This document shows, piece after piece, positions 6,374 through 14,526 of a stretch of DNA of 14,526 nucleotides. This DNA is from Phycisphaerae bacterium (GTDB lineage Bacteria; Planctomycetota; Phycisphaerae; UBA1845; PWPN01). The DNA is taken from positions 1-14,526 of the forward strand of contig PWPN01000002.1 in assembly GCA_003557125.1 (NCBI GenBank). Reading direction: 5' to 3'. The notes beneath the pieces were generated by a model, which searched no databases, was not told the origin of the DNA, and was given only the letters and a program-made list of their open reading frames with translations. Every line of letters starts with the position of its first letter. The stretch's first letter is position 1. The translations under genes and the position numbers were made by a program.

Positions 6374-6854
6374 ATGCTTGCCTTCAACCGAAAAACGGAT
6401 TACGCGCTGATTTCGCTGGCCCATCTGGTCAGTCATCCGAATGACTGCTGGAGCGCCCGTGAGTTGGCTACGCGTTACAGGATGCCCTTGCCGCTACTCA
6501 TGAACGTGTTGAAGCTGCTGGCGGCGCGGGGCATTATCCGCTCCGAGCGCGGGCCGCGGGGTGGATATCAGCTGGCCCGGCCGGCTGAGGCGGTCACCCT
6601 GTACGATGTGATCGTAGCTGTGGACGGACCCGTCGCCCTGGTGCAGTGTCTTGAGAAATCCGTGGGCAAGGAAGGAAGGGGCAGCCGTAAGGACGGTTGC
6701 GAACTGTCGACGGTGTGTCCCGTCCAGCACAACGTGCACCGGGTCCACCATCGCCTCGTTGGATTTTTGAAGACGCTGACATTGGCCGACATTGCCGGCG
6801 AAGATGACAAGCCGGACGATCTCTCCACGTTGATGACATCCCAAGAGAGGCACG

Positions 6855-6880
<26 letters not shown>
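6374..6880 (+). CDS. iscR: Rrf2-family Fe-S-sensing regulator IscR
   Basis: This 168-residue protein has the Rrf2 winged helix at the N-terminus ([12 protein letters not shown] at 7-18; [20 protein letters not shown] at 51-70 is the wing). It carries three Cys, at 92, 109 and 115, with His119 just after, matching the IscR cluster ligands (E. coli Cys92, Cys98, Cys104, His107). The last two keep the five-residue spacing, but the first gap is 16 residues instead of 5, an insertion of about 11 charged/Gly residues (98-107). IscR binds [2Fe-2S] and represses the isc operon when clusters are plentiful. The start ATG 6374 has only a modest upstream G-rich site. The 3' end overlaps iscS by 26 nt. 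Family and location are clear; cluster binding through the expanded loop is inferred. Confidence 0.9.
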
Positions 6881-8066
<1,186 letters not shown>

Positions 8067-8173
8067 CGGAACATGATGCCGGATTGCAGCGAATCGGCTC
8101 GGATTTTAAGATTGGATGATTCGGTGAGACACGCCCCGGGCAACCGGGTTCGACGTTCGGTCGGGAGCACGAC

Positions 8174-8626
8174 ATGACCTACAGCGACAAGGTACTCGAT
8201 CACTACCATCATCCGCGCAACATCGGCTCGTTCGATCGCAAGGACGAGCATGTCGGCACGGGGATCGTCGGTGCCCCGGAATGCGGCGACGTGCTCAAGC
8301 TGCAGATCAAGGTCGACGAGAACGAGCGCATCGTGGACGCCAGGTTCAAGACGTTCGGCTGCGGCAGCGCGATCGCCAGCAGCTCCCTGGCCACCGAATG
8401 GGTCAAGGGCAAGACGCTCGACGAGGCGGAGACGATCAAAAATACGGACATTGCGCGCGAGCTGTCGCTTCCGCCGGTCAAGATCCATTGCAGCGTCCTG
8501 GCCGAGGATGCGATCCGGGCAGCCATCGCCGACCTGAAGCGCAAATCGCCTCAGGGGGCCGCAGCCCAGGGTTCTTCCGCTGATGCAGGTTCGGCCGACT
8601 CGGAGGATGCATCGAGCGGGGCGTAA
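8174..8626 (+). CDS. iscU: Fe-S cluster scaffold IscU
   Basis: IscU is the scaffold on which IscS-derived sulfur and iron are assembled into [2Fe-2S]. The core (1-125) has the three cluster Cys, Cys37 in PECGDV, Cys63 in FGCGSA and Cys106 in HCSVL, plus Asp39 and His105. It also has the LPPVK motif (99-103) recognised by the HscA chaperone. The last 25 or so residues (126-150) are a low-complexity Ala/Ser/Gly/Asp tail beyond the usual IscU end of about 128. A GGGAG Shine-Dalgarno precedes ATG 8174. It follows iscS in the same direction; the 107-nt gap contains no clear promoter, so co-transcription is likely. LPPVK implies an HscA/HscB pair elsewhere in the genome, since none is in the window. 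Confidence 0.95.
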   Translation: MTYSDKVLDHYHHPRNIGSFDRKDEHVGTGIVGAPECGDVLKLQIKVDENERIVDARFKTFGCGSAIASSSLATEWVKGKTLDEAETIKNTDIARELSLPPVKIHCSVLAEDAIRAAIADLKRKSPQGAAAQGSSADAGSADSEDASSGA

Positions 8627-8665
8627 AAACACACGAGAGACCAAGCCGCCGGCACGAAGGCGCGC

Positions 8666-8671
8666 TATACT
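8666..8671 (+). promoter_or_regulatory. Possible -10 box before the A-type carrier gene
   Basis: TATACT (8666-8671) matches 5/6 to the -10 consensus and would give a leader of about 55 nt. There is no recognisable -35 at the right distance, so the gene may instead be read through from iscU. Confidence 0.25.
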
Positions 8672-8733
8672 CTTACACTACACATGAACGACAGGCATTA
8701 GCACGACATAATTGTTGCAGGAGCAATGAAACG

Positions 8734-9066
8734 ATGGGGATTCAGATAACCGAACGTGCGGCTGAGGAAGTCAGGACGATCCTGGAAAAGCAGGGTCTGA
8801 CAGCGGATAAAGTCTATCTGCGCCTCGGCGTCAAAGGGGGAGGATGCAGCGGGTTCAGCTATACGCTGGACCTCACCGAATCCAAGAGCGACCACGACGA
8901 GCTGATCGAACAGCACGGTATCAACTGCGTCTGCGACCCGAAGAGCTATCTCTATCTCAACGGCGTGACTGTAGATTTCAAAGACGAGATGATGAATCGC
9001 GGCTTCGTGTTCAACAACCCCAATGCCACGCACACCTGCGGCTGCGGAAGCAGTTTCACAGCCTGA
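8734..9066 (+). CDS. iscA: A-type Fe-S carrier protein (IscA/ErpA/HesB family)
   Basis: A-type carriers receive clusters from IscU and pass them to apoproteins. The 110-residue length is standard. The three ligand Cys are present: Cys38 in GGGCSGFSY and Cys102/Cys104 in the C-terminal CGCGSSF (102-108). Two further Cys form C-x-C at 65 and 67 (INCVCDPKSY), where the family usually has Val or Val-Asp residues. The start ATG 8734 has CAGGAG at 8718-8723. It is 107 nt after iscU, on the same strand, and closes the cluster gene set. From sequence alone IscA, ErpA and SufA are hard to separate; the isc neighbours favour IscA. The gene ends in a hairpin-rich convergent junction. Confidence 0.9.
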   Translation: MGIQITERAAEEVRTILEKQGLTADKVYLRLGVKGGGCSGFSYTLDLTESKSDHDELIEQHGINCVCDPKSYLYLNGVTVDFKDEMMNRGFVFNNPNATHTCGCGSSFTA

Positions 9067-9083
9067 GGCGCCACGAAGGCGCC
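9067..9083. terminator. Hairpin immediately after the A-type carrier stop
   Basis: GGCGCC (9067-9072), a 5-nt loop ACGAA, then GGCGCC (9078-9083) form a perfect 6-bp stem starting on the base after the stop codon. There is no T-run. Confidence 0.4.
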
Positions 9084-9145
9084 ACGGAAGAGGGCAGCAG
9101 CTGCCTCGAACCGGAAAAACGATGTAACGGATCACATACGTGCTG

Positions 9146-9177
9146 CGGCGCACCCGGTGGTACGCCGGTGTGCGCCG
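9146..9177. terminator. Long hairpin, candidate bidirectional terminator between convergent genes
   Basis: The 8-bp outer stem CGGCGCAC (9146-9153) / GTGCGCCG (9170-9177) continues, after a one-base bulge, as a 4-bp inner stem CCGG/CCGG with a 7-nt loop. It sits in the 201-bp convergent gap between the A-type carrier gene and the large minus-strand gene. The symmetry suits both strands, but no U-tract is visible. Confidence 0.5.
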
Positions 9178-9267
9178 TGGGCGATGTCTGGCCATGCCCG
9201 GCCAACACCACCGCAAAAGATCGGCTGCCGGTTCACTTGGAAAGCCCAACCGAGGCGATCCGCCGAA

Positions 9268-12200
9268 TCACTCCCAGAAGAACGCCCAGAGTCCGGGATT
9301 TTTGAGAATATCGCGCCCGCGAAAGATGAGTGAGCGGATGTCGGACGGCAGGTCTCCAAGCGTCTGCATGGACGGCTCGAAGAGCCTGCCCCGATACCCC
9401 CCCTCCTTCAACAGCGCCAGCAGATCGACGGTGCGCTGATAACGGTCGGGCTGTGAGACGGATGCGGCTGCACCGTCGAGCAGGACAATTTCATGATATC
9501 CCCGAAATGGGCCGTCCCTCAGTTGCGCAGCGTTCTGCGCACGGTAGGTGCCCAGACTGAAGATATGCGAAACGGCTTCGAGAAACGCATCGCCGTAAAC
9601 TTCATTGAACCGCAGGTAATGGTTGGCCACGTCGCGCCGTAACGTCTCCAGTTCCTCATGCGTCAACGAGCGGACCTGGTGTCCCAGCATCGCCGGGGGG
9701 GAGATGCCGAGATGGATTTCGGCGAAATCGTCGGGAATAAGCAGTGCGCCGAGTTCCTCGATCATCGCCACGAGCCGCCTCATCGCGAATTGGCCGGGGC
9801 TGTTGTTGAGCGCATCGAGGATCCGCTCCGGGTCGTTCCAGTGGGCCATGTTCCGCAGGGCGATGCTCGGGCGATCGAAAAAGACGTCATCGTATTCCAG
9901 GAGCGAGCGAACCTCGATGTTGAACCGGTCCCGGTAGCGGGCCGACGAGATGGCCTGAACGTTGGGCGAGTTGGCGATGATTCGGCGGTTCAAGAGCAGG
10001 CGCGTGGTGGCCGTCTCCCAGGTCGACAGCGAGATCGTCCCCATCAGGGAGTTGGGGTTAATCAGCTCGAGCGGTCTTTTGACGCGCTCACGCTGAAGCG
10101 TTTCGAACATGAGGCCGGACTGCAGCCGTGCGAGCCGATCGAGCGGATGGTCCGAACTCGACAGGAAGGGCAAATCGACCGTACTGTGCGGCTTTCGGCC
10201 CAGCGGAAGCACGTAGTAACCGAGGTAACGGCCCTCGTCCCGGTCCATTTTTTCGCGCTCTATGGTCGGGAACCGGACGCGCACGACCAGGTGCGTCATC
10301 GTTTTTTCTTCGTTGGTCTGTTCGCCCTTGCGGATGCCCGTCAACGGCGAGGAGCCCGTCGCCCCCCCGGCCGACTTGGTGAAGGATGACGAGATCGGGG
10401 TCACGACGTTGGGCCGAAGTTCCGTCGTGAAGGAGGTCAGGTCGTTGGCCGAGCCCAGCTCGGTCGTGCCGGGCGGGCGGATGATGTTGCCCTGGCTGGA
10501 GTAAAAATTCAGTTTGATGACCGAGTTGCGTTCCTTCTTTTCGACGGTCGCGTCATGAATCGTGTCCGTCCTCCGACGGCTGTAGACCTGGTCGTAGGTC
10601 ACGGTCATCGGCCCTTCGAGGACGGGTTCGTGCGCGCGTTCATCGAGCAGAGGCAAAGCGACCGATTCGAAGGAGGCCAGGTCCGGCGCGTCGATGAGGC
10701 GCATCTTGGTCTCGAAATCGACGCGCGGATCCCGTAAGAGCATCGTCAGCAGGACGCGCGCCTCGATGAGCCGGGCTTCGTCCTCGGTCAGGCTTGTCGA
10801 GGAGCCTGGCGTGGGAGCGATCTCGAAATCGCGAATGACCAGCCAGGAGCCGGCCTTGGCCGACAGACGGACCAGCGCACCCTGCTGGTTCGTAATGACG
10901 ATGTCCTGGTCTTCCTGGGTGATCAGGGCGGCAATGCCTTTGAATGTCTGTGTCTGCGGACCGACCGGAACGGTAAAGTCCGTGAGCTCGGGGGTCTTGC
11001 GGATCTTGTGGACGATGAGGTTCCGCTCGATGCGATCCCAGAACTCGCGAAGGCTGTCGACGACCTCCAGGGAGAGGATATGTTCGATGCCGTCAGGGGT
11101 AACGTAGCTGAAGCCGTAGGTTTGCTGGCGCCCGTCGAAGAAGATGTCGTCGGCCCCGACCGAAAAATCGCCGCCCACCGTGGTGGCGGTCCGGCCTGGG
11201 GGCGCGGGCGGGAGTGAAAGCGAGGGGAATTGCACCGGCGGAGCGCCCGCCGGAAGGCGACCGTCTTCGATACCGCGCAGGTTCGAGACAGCCAATTCCC
11301 GGTTGGCCACCGCCAGCAGCGAGTTGATACCGAACTGGTTCACCTCCCGCCGTAAAGCCGCATCCCGTTGCACGTCATGCACACCCTGTGAAAGCACGTT
11401 GAGGCGCGAGGCCAATGCACCGGTGACGATGTCTCGGTCTGTGAGGCGTACCGCCTCGACGCTGATCATGTCGTCGTGGGCCATCCGCTGCTCGATCTGG
11501 TCGGCCTCGCGAAGAAAATCCTCGAGCATCGGGCGAGGCAACACGATTTCGACGTCACCGAGCTCCGGGTCGAAATAGATCCCGGGCCGATCGAGAACGC
11601 CCGGCGGGTGGAGGCCGGCCATGGCCATCTTGCGGTTGATGTGATCGACAAGAGGCTGAAGGCGTTCGATAAAAATGCCATCGAACTCCTCGGATGATAC
11701 GATGACCCGCCCTTCCTCGTCCGTCCTGAGAATGTAGGTAAACCGACGCGACTCCTTGGCCCACTCGGGGCGGGCGTCGGGGATGATATCGTCGGCTTGC
11801 GGATCGTAGATTCCCAGTGCCGAGGCGACCTGTCGCCGTGCCTCGGCCCGTTCGCGACGTGCCTCCTCCTGGGCGACCGCGCGGGACTCGGCCTCGCTTC
11901 GCCGACGCTGGTGGGCCTGCATGAGCTGTTCGGCCTCGCGGCGTGCGAGTGATTCCAGATGGTTGGCGGCACCGCGGTCCAGGAGCGGATCGCCGAGATC
12001 CAGCAACTGGCGGGCGGTGACGATCGCGCGGATGGCGATCTGAATGAATTCCTCTTTCGTAATGTTATGCACCAGAAAGCCGAGCACTTCGTATTCCGGG
12101 CCGACGTAGATCTCGTCCGGATGATCCGGGATGGCGATATCGATCTGCTGATCTTCCGGCAACGGCCGAAGGATCATGTCCACGCTCGCGTCGAAGCTGT

Positions 12201-12567
12201 TCGGATACGCCTGCTGCAGGATGGGCTGCAAACGCTCGGCCAGCGCCCCCATCTCGACGCGTCGGATCGCCTGAAGGTAAGGACCCTGCAACTCGGGCAC
12301 GTTGAGCGGCATCGGCAACAACGCGGTTCGATCGGTCAACAGGTGGCTGAGTTCCTCGACGGTGATCCGCGCACTGAAGCGCGATACCGCAGCCCGCTGC
12401 TCCACGGGGGGAGGTACCAATTCGATCTTGATCGGCTCACGGCCCTCGACGGCAGGTGCCGCAGCCTCCGGCGTTTCGGGAGTCGTCTCCGCTTGCCCCG
12501 GCAGCCCGCTCCCGCCGATCGTCAGCGCCAGTCCAAGAACGAACAGGAAGGTACGATGCACTCTCAT
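9268..12567 (-). CDS. Large exported protein of unknown function (1099 aa)
   Basis: I do not recognise this protein. It starts with a Sec signal peptide (MRVHR, hydrophobic 7-19, likely cleavage near GQA-E at 24-27), then a Pro/Glu/Ala-rich linker (28-45). A charged Arg/Glu/Ala helix with coiled-coil character spans about 203-248, and a Pro-rich linker about 436-462. Ser/Thr/Gly-rich low complexity spans about 722-745. The rest looks like mixed alpha/beta segments without transmembrane helices, and the mature protein has no Cys. It should be periplasmic or outer-membrane associated. ATG 12567 has a GGGAG Shine-Dalgarno. Beta-rich stretches at 366-376 and 545-585 faintly recall secretin modules, but I see no secretin signature and do not assign it. 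It is divergent from an S41 protease, which is also an envelope protein. No operon partner lies on the minus strand in the window. Confidence 0.85.
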   Translation of the reverse strand: MRVHRTFLFVLGLALTIGGSGLPGQAETTPETPEAAAPAVEGREPIKIELVPPPVEQRAAVSRFSARITVEELSHLLTDRTALLPMPLNVPELQGPYLQAIRRVEMGALAERLQPILQQAYPNSFDASVDMILRPLPEDQQIDIAIPDHPDEIYVGPEYEVLGFLVHNITKEEFIQIAIRAIVTARQLLDLGDPLLDRGAANHLESLARREAEQLMQAHQRRRSEAESRAVAQEEARRERAEARRQVASALGIYDPQADDIIPDARPEWAKESRRFTYILRTDEEGRVIVSSEEFDGIFIERLQPLVDHINRKMAMAGLHPPGVLDRPGIYFDPELGDVEIVLPRPMLEDFLREADQIEQRMAHDDMISVEAVRLTDRDIVTGALASRLNVLSQGVHDVQRDAALRREVNQFGINSLLAVANRELAVSNLRGIEDGRLPAGAPPVQFPSLSLPPAPPGRTATTVGGDFSVGADDIFFDGRQQTYGFSYVTPDGIEHILSLEVVDSLREFWDRIERNLIVHKIRKTPELTDFTVPVGPQTQTFKGIAALITQEDQDIVITNQQGALVRLSAKAGSWLVIRDFEIAPTPGSSTSLTEDEARLIEARVLLTMLLRDPRVDFETKMRLIDAPDLASFESVALPLLDERAHEPVLEGPMTVTYDQVYSRRRTDTIHDATVEKKERNSVIKLNFYSSQGNIIRPPGTTELGSANDLTSFTTELRPNVVTPISSSFTKSAGGATGSSPLTGIRKGEQTNEEKTMTHLVVRVRFPTIEREKMDRDEGRYLGYYVLPLGRKPHSTVDLPFLSSSDHPLDRLARLQSGLMFETLQRERVKRPLELINPNSLMGTISLSTWETATTRLLLNRRIIANSPNVQAISSARYRDRFNIEVRSLLEYDDVFFDRPSIALRNMAHWNDPERILDALNNSPGQFAMRRLVAMIEELGALLIPDDFAEIHLGISPPAMLGHQVRSLTHEELETLRRDVANHYLRFNEVYGDAFLEAVSHIFSLGTYRAQNAAQLRDGPFRGYHEIVLLDGAAASVSQPDRYQRTVDLLALLKEGGYRGRLFEPSMQTLGDLPSDIRSLIFRGRDILKNPGLWAFFWE

Positions 12568-12739
12568 GACTTCTCCCTGGTCAGTTGGGAATCCTTGCGG
12601 CGACCTCGATCAGCCGGCTCGACGAAACCGAACCGGTACCCCGGATTTCGATCGCCGTTCGTTCCCGCATCGCGGCATGGGCACATTCCGGGCGCAGGTT
12701 TCGAGGCCGACCCATCGAGGACAACCCGTGCCGATGCCC

Positions 12740-12757
12740 GACAAACATACGTTTGTC
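12740..12757. promoter_or_regulatory. Operator-like inverted repeat GACAAAC-ATAC-GTTTGTC
   Basis: A perfect 7-bp inverted repeat with a 4-nt spacer lies about 173 bp upstream of the large exported-protein gene, in a less GC-rich patch. Size and symmetry fit a dimeric repressor site, but no regulator gene is adjacent and no promoter is clearly associated. Confidence 0.4.
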
Positions 12758-13037
12758 CTTGAATAAGGGACACGCAATACGAACGGTGGTGGAGGCAAGA
12801 AATCGATGGCCTGCACGCGGCTTTATCTCACGTACGCAATCCGCAGCATTCGACTGCGAAGGAACATGGGCCCCCGGCACGGCGGCGGTGCGGCCCGCCC
12901 CGTACAGGCCCCGCTCCAGCGGGTCATCACTCTAAGGGCTTGTTCGGCCCGACGCAACCATGCCGCCCGCCAACGCGAGGGAAATGCACGGGGCGAATGC
13001 ATCGTGGCAAGTGGCCCCCCATGCGAAAACGGCCGTT

Positions 13038-13087
13038 CCGGCTTCGCATGCGGGTCGGCCTGCGCGTCGTCGTTGACAGGAAGCCGG
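13038..13087. repeat. Long-spaced inverted repeat overlapping the protease promoter
   Basis: CCGGCTTC (13038-13045) and GAAGCCGG (13080-13087) are perfect 8-bp complements 34 nt apart. The right arm lies in the spacer of the proposed promoter, so a protein bound across both arms, or a cruciform, could affect it. Confidence 0.35.
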
Positions 13088-13101
13088 GCTGGCTGGATGA
13101 T
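13073..13101 (+). promoter_or_regulatory. Candidate sigma70-type promoter of the S41 protease
   Basis: A perfect -35 TTGACA (13073-13078) is followed after 17 bp by GATGAT (13096-13101; 4/6). The predicted start near 13108 gives a leader of about 35 nt. Confidence 0.45.
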
Positions 13102-13142
13102 AGTGATTCTTGCTTTTTTGGATGCCGGCGGACATTGACCCT

Positions 13143-14526
13143 ATGCCCAAGCGGAACATCGTCTGGATCGTAGTCGGCGCACTGATCGCCGTGGTCGTCT
13201 GGAAAGCCCCCGAAAGTTACAGTCGGCGGGACGCGCTCTACGATCATTTCAGCCCCTTGCTGGACGTCTACCTCCAAGTCAACCGCCATTACGTGCGGAC
13301 CTTCGACGAGCAGGAGCTCCTCCGCGGCGCGATCGACGGCATGCTCCGGCAACTCGATCCTTTCAGTGCGTATTACTCGGAACAGGAATATCAGGATTTC
13401 CAGAAACAGACCCAGGGCGAGTTCCCGGGAATCGGCATCCATGTCGCCAAGCCGCCGGGCGTCGGCCTGCTGATCATCGCGCCCATGGAAGGGACGCCCG
13501 CCTTCCGCGGGGGGCTGCGGGCGGGTGACCGCATCACGCACGTCGACGGGGCCAAGACGCTCGACCAGACGCTCGAGCAGTGCGTGAAGATGATCAGCGG
13601 CCCGGCCGGCACGTCGGTCACCCTGACGATTAAAAGGCCCGGCACCGAGGATCCCTTCGACGTGACCCTCGTCCGAAGCGTCGTCAACGTCCCCAGCGTG
13701 CGCGGCTGGGCGCGATCCGCCGACTACAAATGGGATTACCTCATCGACCCGCAATGGCGTATCGGCTACGTGCGGATCCTCAGCTTCGAAGCGCGCACGG
13801 ACGAACAATTCAACAACATCGTGCGCGACCTTCTGGCCCATCACCAGCTGCGCGGGCTCGTCGTGGACGTGCGCGACAACTCCGGAGGCCTGCTGGATAT
13901 CGTCGTGGCCGTTACGAACCGTTTTCTTTCCGAAGGGGTCATCGTCAGCACGAAGGGGCGCCAGACATCGGAGCTGCCCTACCTGGCCACGCGCGAAGAC
14001 ACGTATCCGAATTTCCCCGTAGCCGTGCTGGTCAACGGCGGATCGGCCAGCGCTGCCGAGATCCTGGCCGGCGCGCTGCGCGACCATGGCCGGGCGACGC
14101 TCGTGGGTGAAAATACGTTCGGCAAAGGCAGCGTCCAGGAAATCCTGCCCGTCGCCAATGACCGGGGCCGACTCAAGCTGACGACCGCTTTCTATCACCT
14201 GCCCCGCGGCGACATCATCGAGGGCAAAGGCATTGTGCCCGACCGTATCGTCGACATGACCGCCGGCCAGCGGGAAGCAATGCTTACCTCCTGGCAGTCG
14301 GTTTATGCGATGGGTGAGCTGCCTCGTACCCAACCCGAAACCCAACCCGAAACGGCGCCGGCTACCGCGCCCGAAACCGCGCCGGCCACACACCCCGAAG
14401 CCGCGCTGGACGTCGACTCCGATCCCCAGGCCGATCCGCAGAACGCGGGTCGGCGACCTGAAGACGCGCTCATGCGAGGACGGCATGGAACGCCCCGAAC
14501 TCAACCGGCCGAAACGTCGGACCCCG
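13143..14526 (+). CDS. PDZ-domain S41 C-terminal processing protease, 3'-truncated by the window edge
   Basis: The frame stays open from ATG 13143 to the last base (461 codons). An N-terminal membrane anchor (residues 5-20, after MPKR) is followed by the N-terminal helical region (LLDVYLQVNRHYV). A PDZ domain (about 93-166; FPGIGI, GLRAGDRI) comes next, then the S41 catalytic core: VRDNSGG, the nucleophile segment GGSASAAE with Ser303, and GENTFGKGSVQ with Lys328. The 25-residue Ser-Lys spacing equals that of E. coli Prc (430/455) and plant D1 protease (372/397). Such proteases trim or degrade periplasmic proteins after recognising C-terminal tails. After about residue 395 comes a Pro/Glu/Thr/Ala-rich repeat tail (TQPE, TAPE units). 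An in-frame ATG at 13122 would add seven residues; neither start has a strong Shine-Dalgarno. Members are called ctpA or prc; I leave the symbol open. Confidence 0.93.
   Translation, partial: MPKRNIVWIVVGALIAVVVWKAPESYSRRDALYDHFSPLLDVYLQVNRHYVRTFDEQELLRGAIDGMLRQLDPFSAYYSEQEYQDFQKQTQGEFPGIGIHVAKPPGVGLLIIAPMEGTPAFRGGLRAGDRITHVDGAKTLDQTLEQCVKMISGPAGTSVTLTIKRPGTEDPFDVTLVRSVVNVPSVRGWARSADYKWDYLIDPQWRIGYVRILSFEARTDEQFNNIVRDLLAHHQLRGLVVDVRDNSGGLLDIVVAVTNRFLSEGVIVSTKGRQTSELPYLATREDTYPNFPVAVLVNGGSASAAEILAGALRDHGRATLVGENTFGKGSVQEILPVANDRGRLKLTTAFYHLPRGDIIEGKGIVPDRIVDMTAGQREAMLTSWQSVYAMGELPRTQPETQPETAPATAPETAPATHPEAALDVDSDPQADPQNAGRRPEDALMRGRHGTPRTQPAETSDP

Larger units (their letters stand above)
12568..13142. 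other. 575-bp divergent intergenic region without a convincing gene
   Basis: This gap separates the large exported protein (minus) from the S41 protease (plus). Short open frames cross it on both strands, but none has a Shine-Dalgarno, a recognisable domain or plausible composition. It holds an operator-like inverted repeat (12740-12757), a long inverted repeat (13038-13087) and a candidate protease promoter (13073-13101). Confidence 0.6.

Noticed and set aside
9268..12567. Assignment of the large exported protein as a type II/III secretin
   Set aside because: Only faint resemblance of a few beta segments; no secretin C-terminal signature or N0/N1 domain pattern could be confirmed.
12927..14504. 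525-aa minus-strand open frame
   Set aside because: It is antisense to the S41 protease, whose catalytic motifs are all in the plus frame; the minus product has no recognisable domain and GC-rich shadow composition.

Overview
The window is GC-rich and comes from a Gram-negative-type bacterium. It carries an lpxA gene (lipid A pathway), a lipoprotein, a Sec-exported protein and an ISC-type iron-sulfur operon. Together with an AT-rich repeat of 7-nt period, the gene set suggests a Planctomycetota/Phycisphaerae-like or similar PVC/candidate-phylum lineage. That placement is inference, because no rRNA or other phylogenetic marker is present.

Region A (1-3622, all + strand) looks like a fragment of a Mu-like transposable prophage, or an island derived from one. 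It begins with the 3' part of a fused ABC-ATPase/GNAT acyltransferase gene whose reading frame is open through the left edge. It continues with a two-helix holin-like protein, a lipoprotein, a small helical protein overlapping it by 8 nt, an AT-rich heptanucleotide repeat tract, a membrane-anchored coiled-coil protein of the DUF2730/Mu gp25 type, and a small winged-helix protein of the Mu gp26/VpaChn25_0724 type. In Mu-like phages the small terminase, large terminase and portal genes follow here. In this window the series stops and chromosomal genes begin after about 230 bp of hairpin-rich DNA.

Region B (3852-9066) is an iron-sulfur cluster locus. ygfZ (folate-binding Fe-S maturation factor) is on the minus strand, divergent from lpxA on the plus strand. 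Next come an Rrf2/IscR regulator, the cysteine desulfurase iscS (overlapping iscR by 26 nt), the scaffold iscU and an A-type carrier. IscS would supply sulfur, IscU would build the cluster, and the A-type protein and YgfZ would help deliver it. IscR would adjust expression by sensing its own cluster. No hscB, hscA or ferredoxin gene is present here, although IscU keeps the LPPVK motif used by HscA. The best promoter in the window (TTGTTA-17-TATATT) lies just upstream of iscR.

Region C (9268-14526) holds a 1099-residue exported protein of unknown function on the minus strand. A 575-bp divergent intergenic region follows, with an operator-like inverted repeat and a candidate promoter. The window ends in a membrane-anchored PDZ/S41 C-terminal processing protease that runs off the right edge. 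Structured hairpins lie in both convergent junctions (3622/3852 and 9066/9268).
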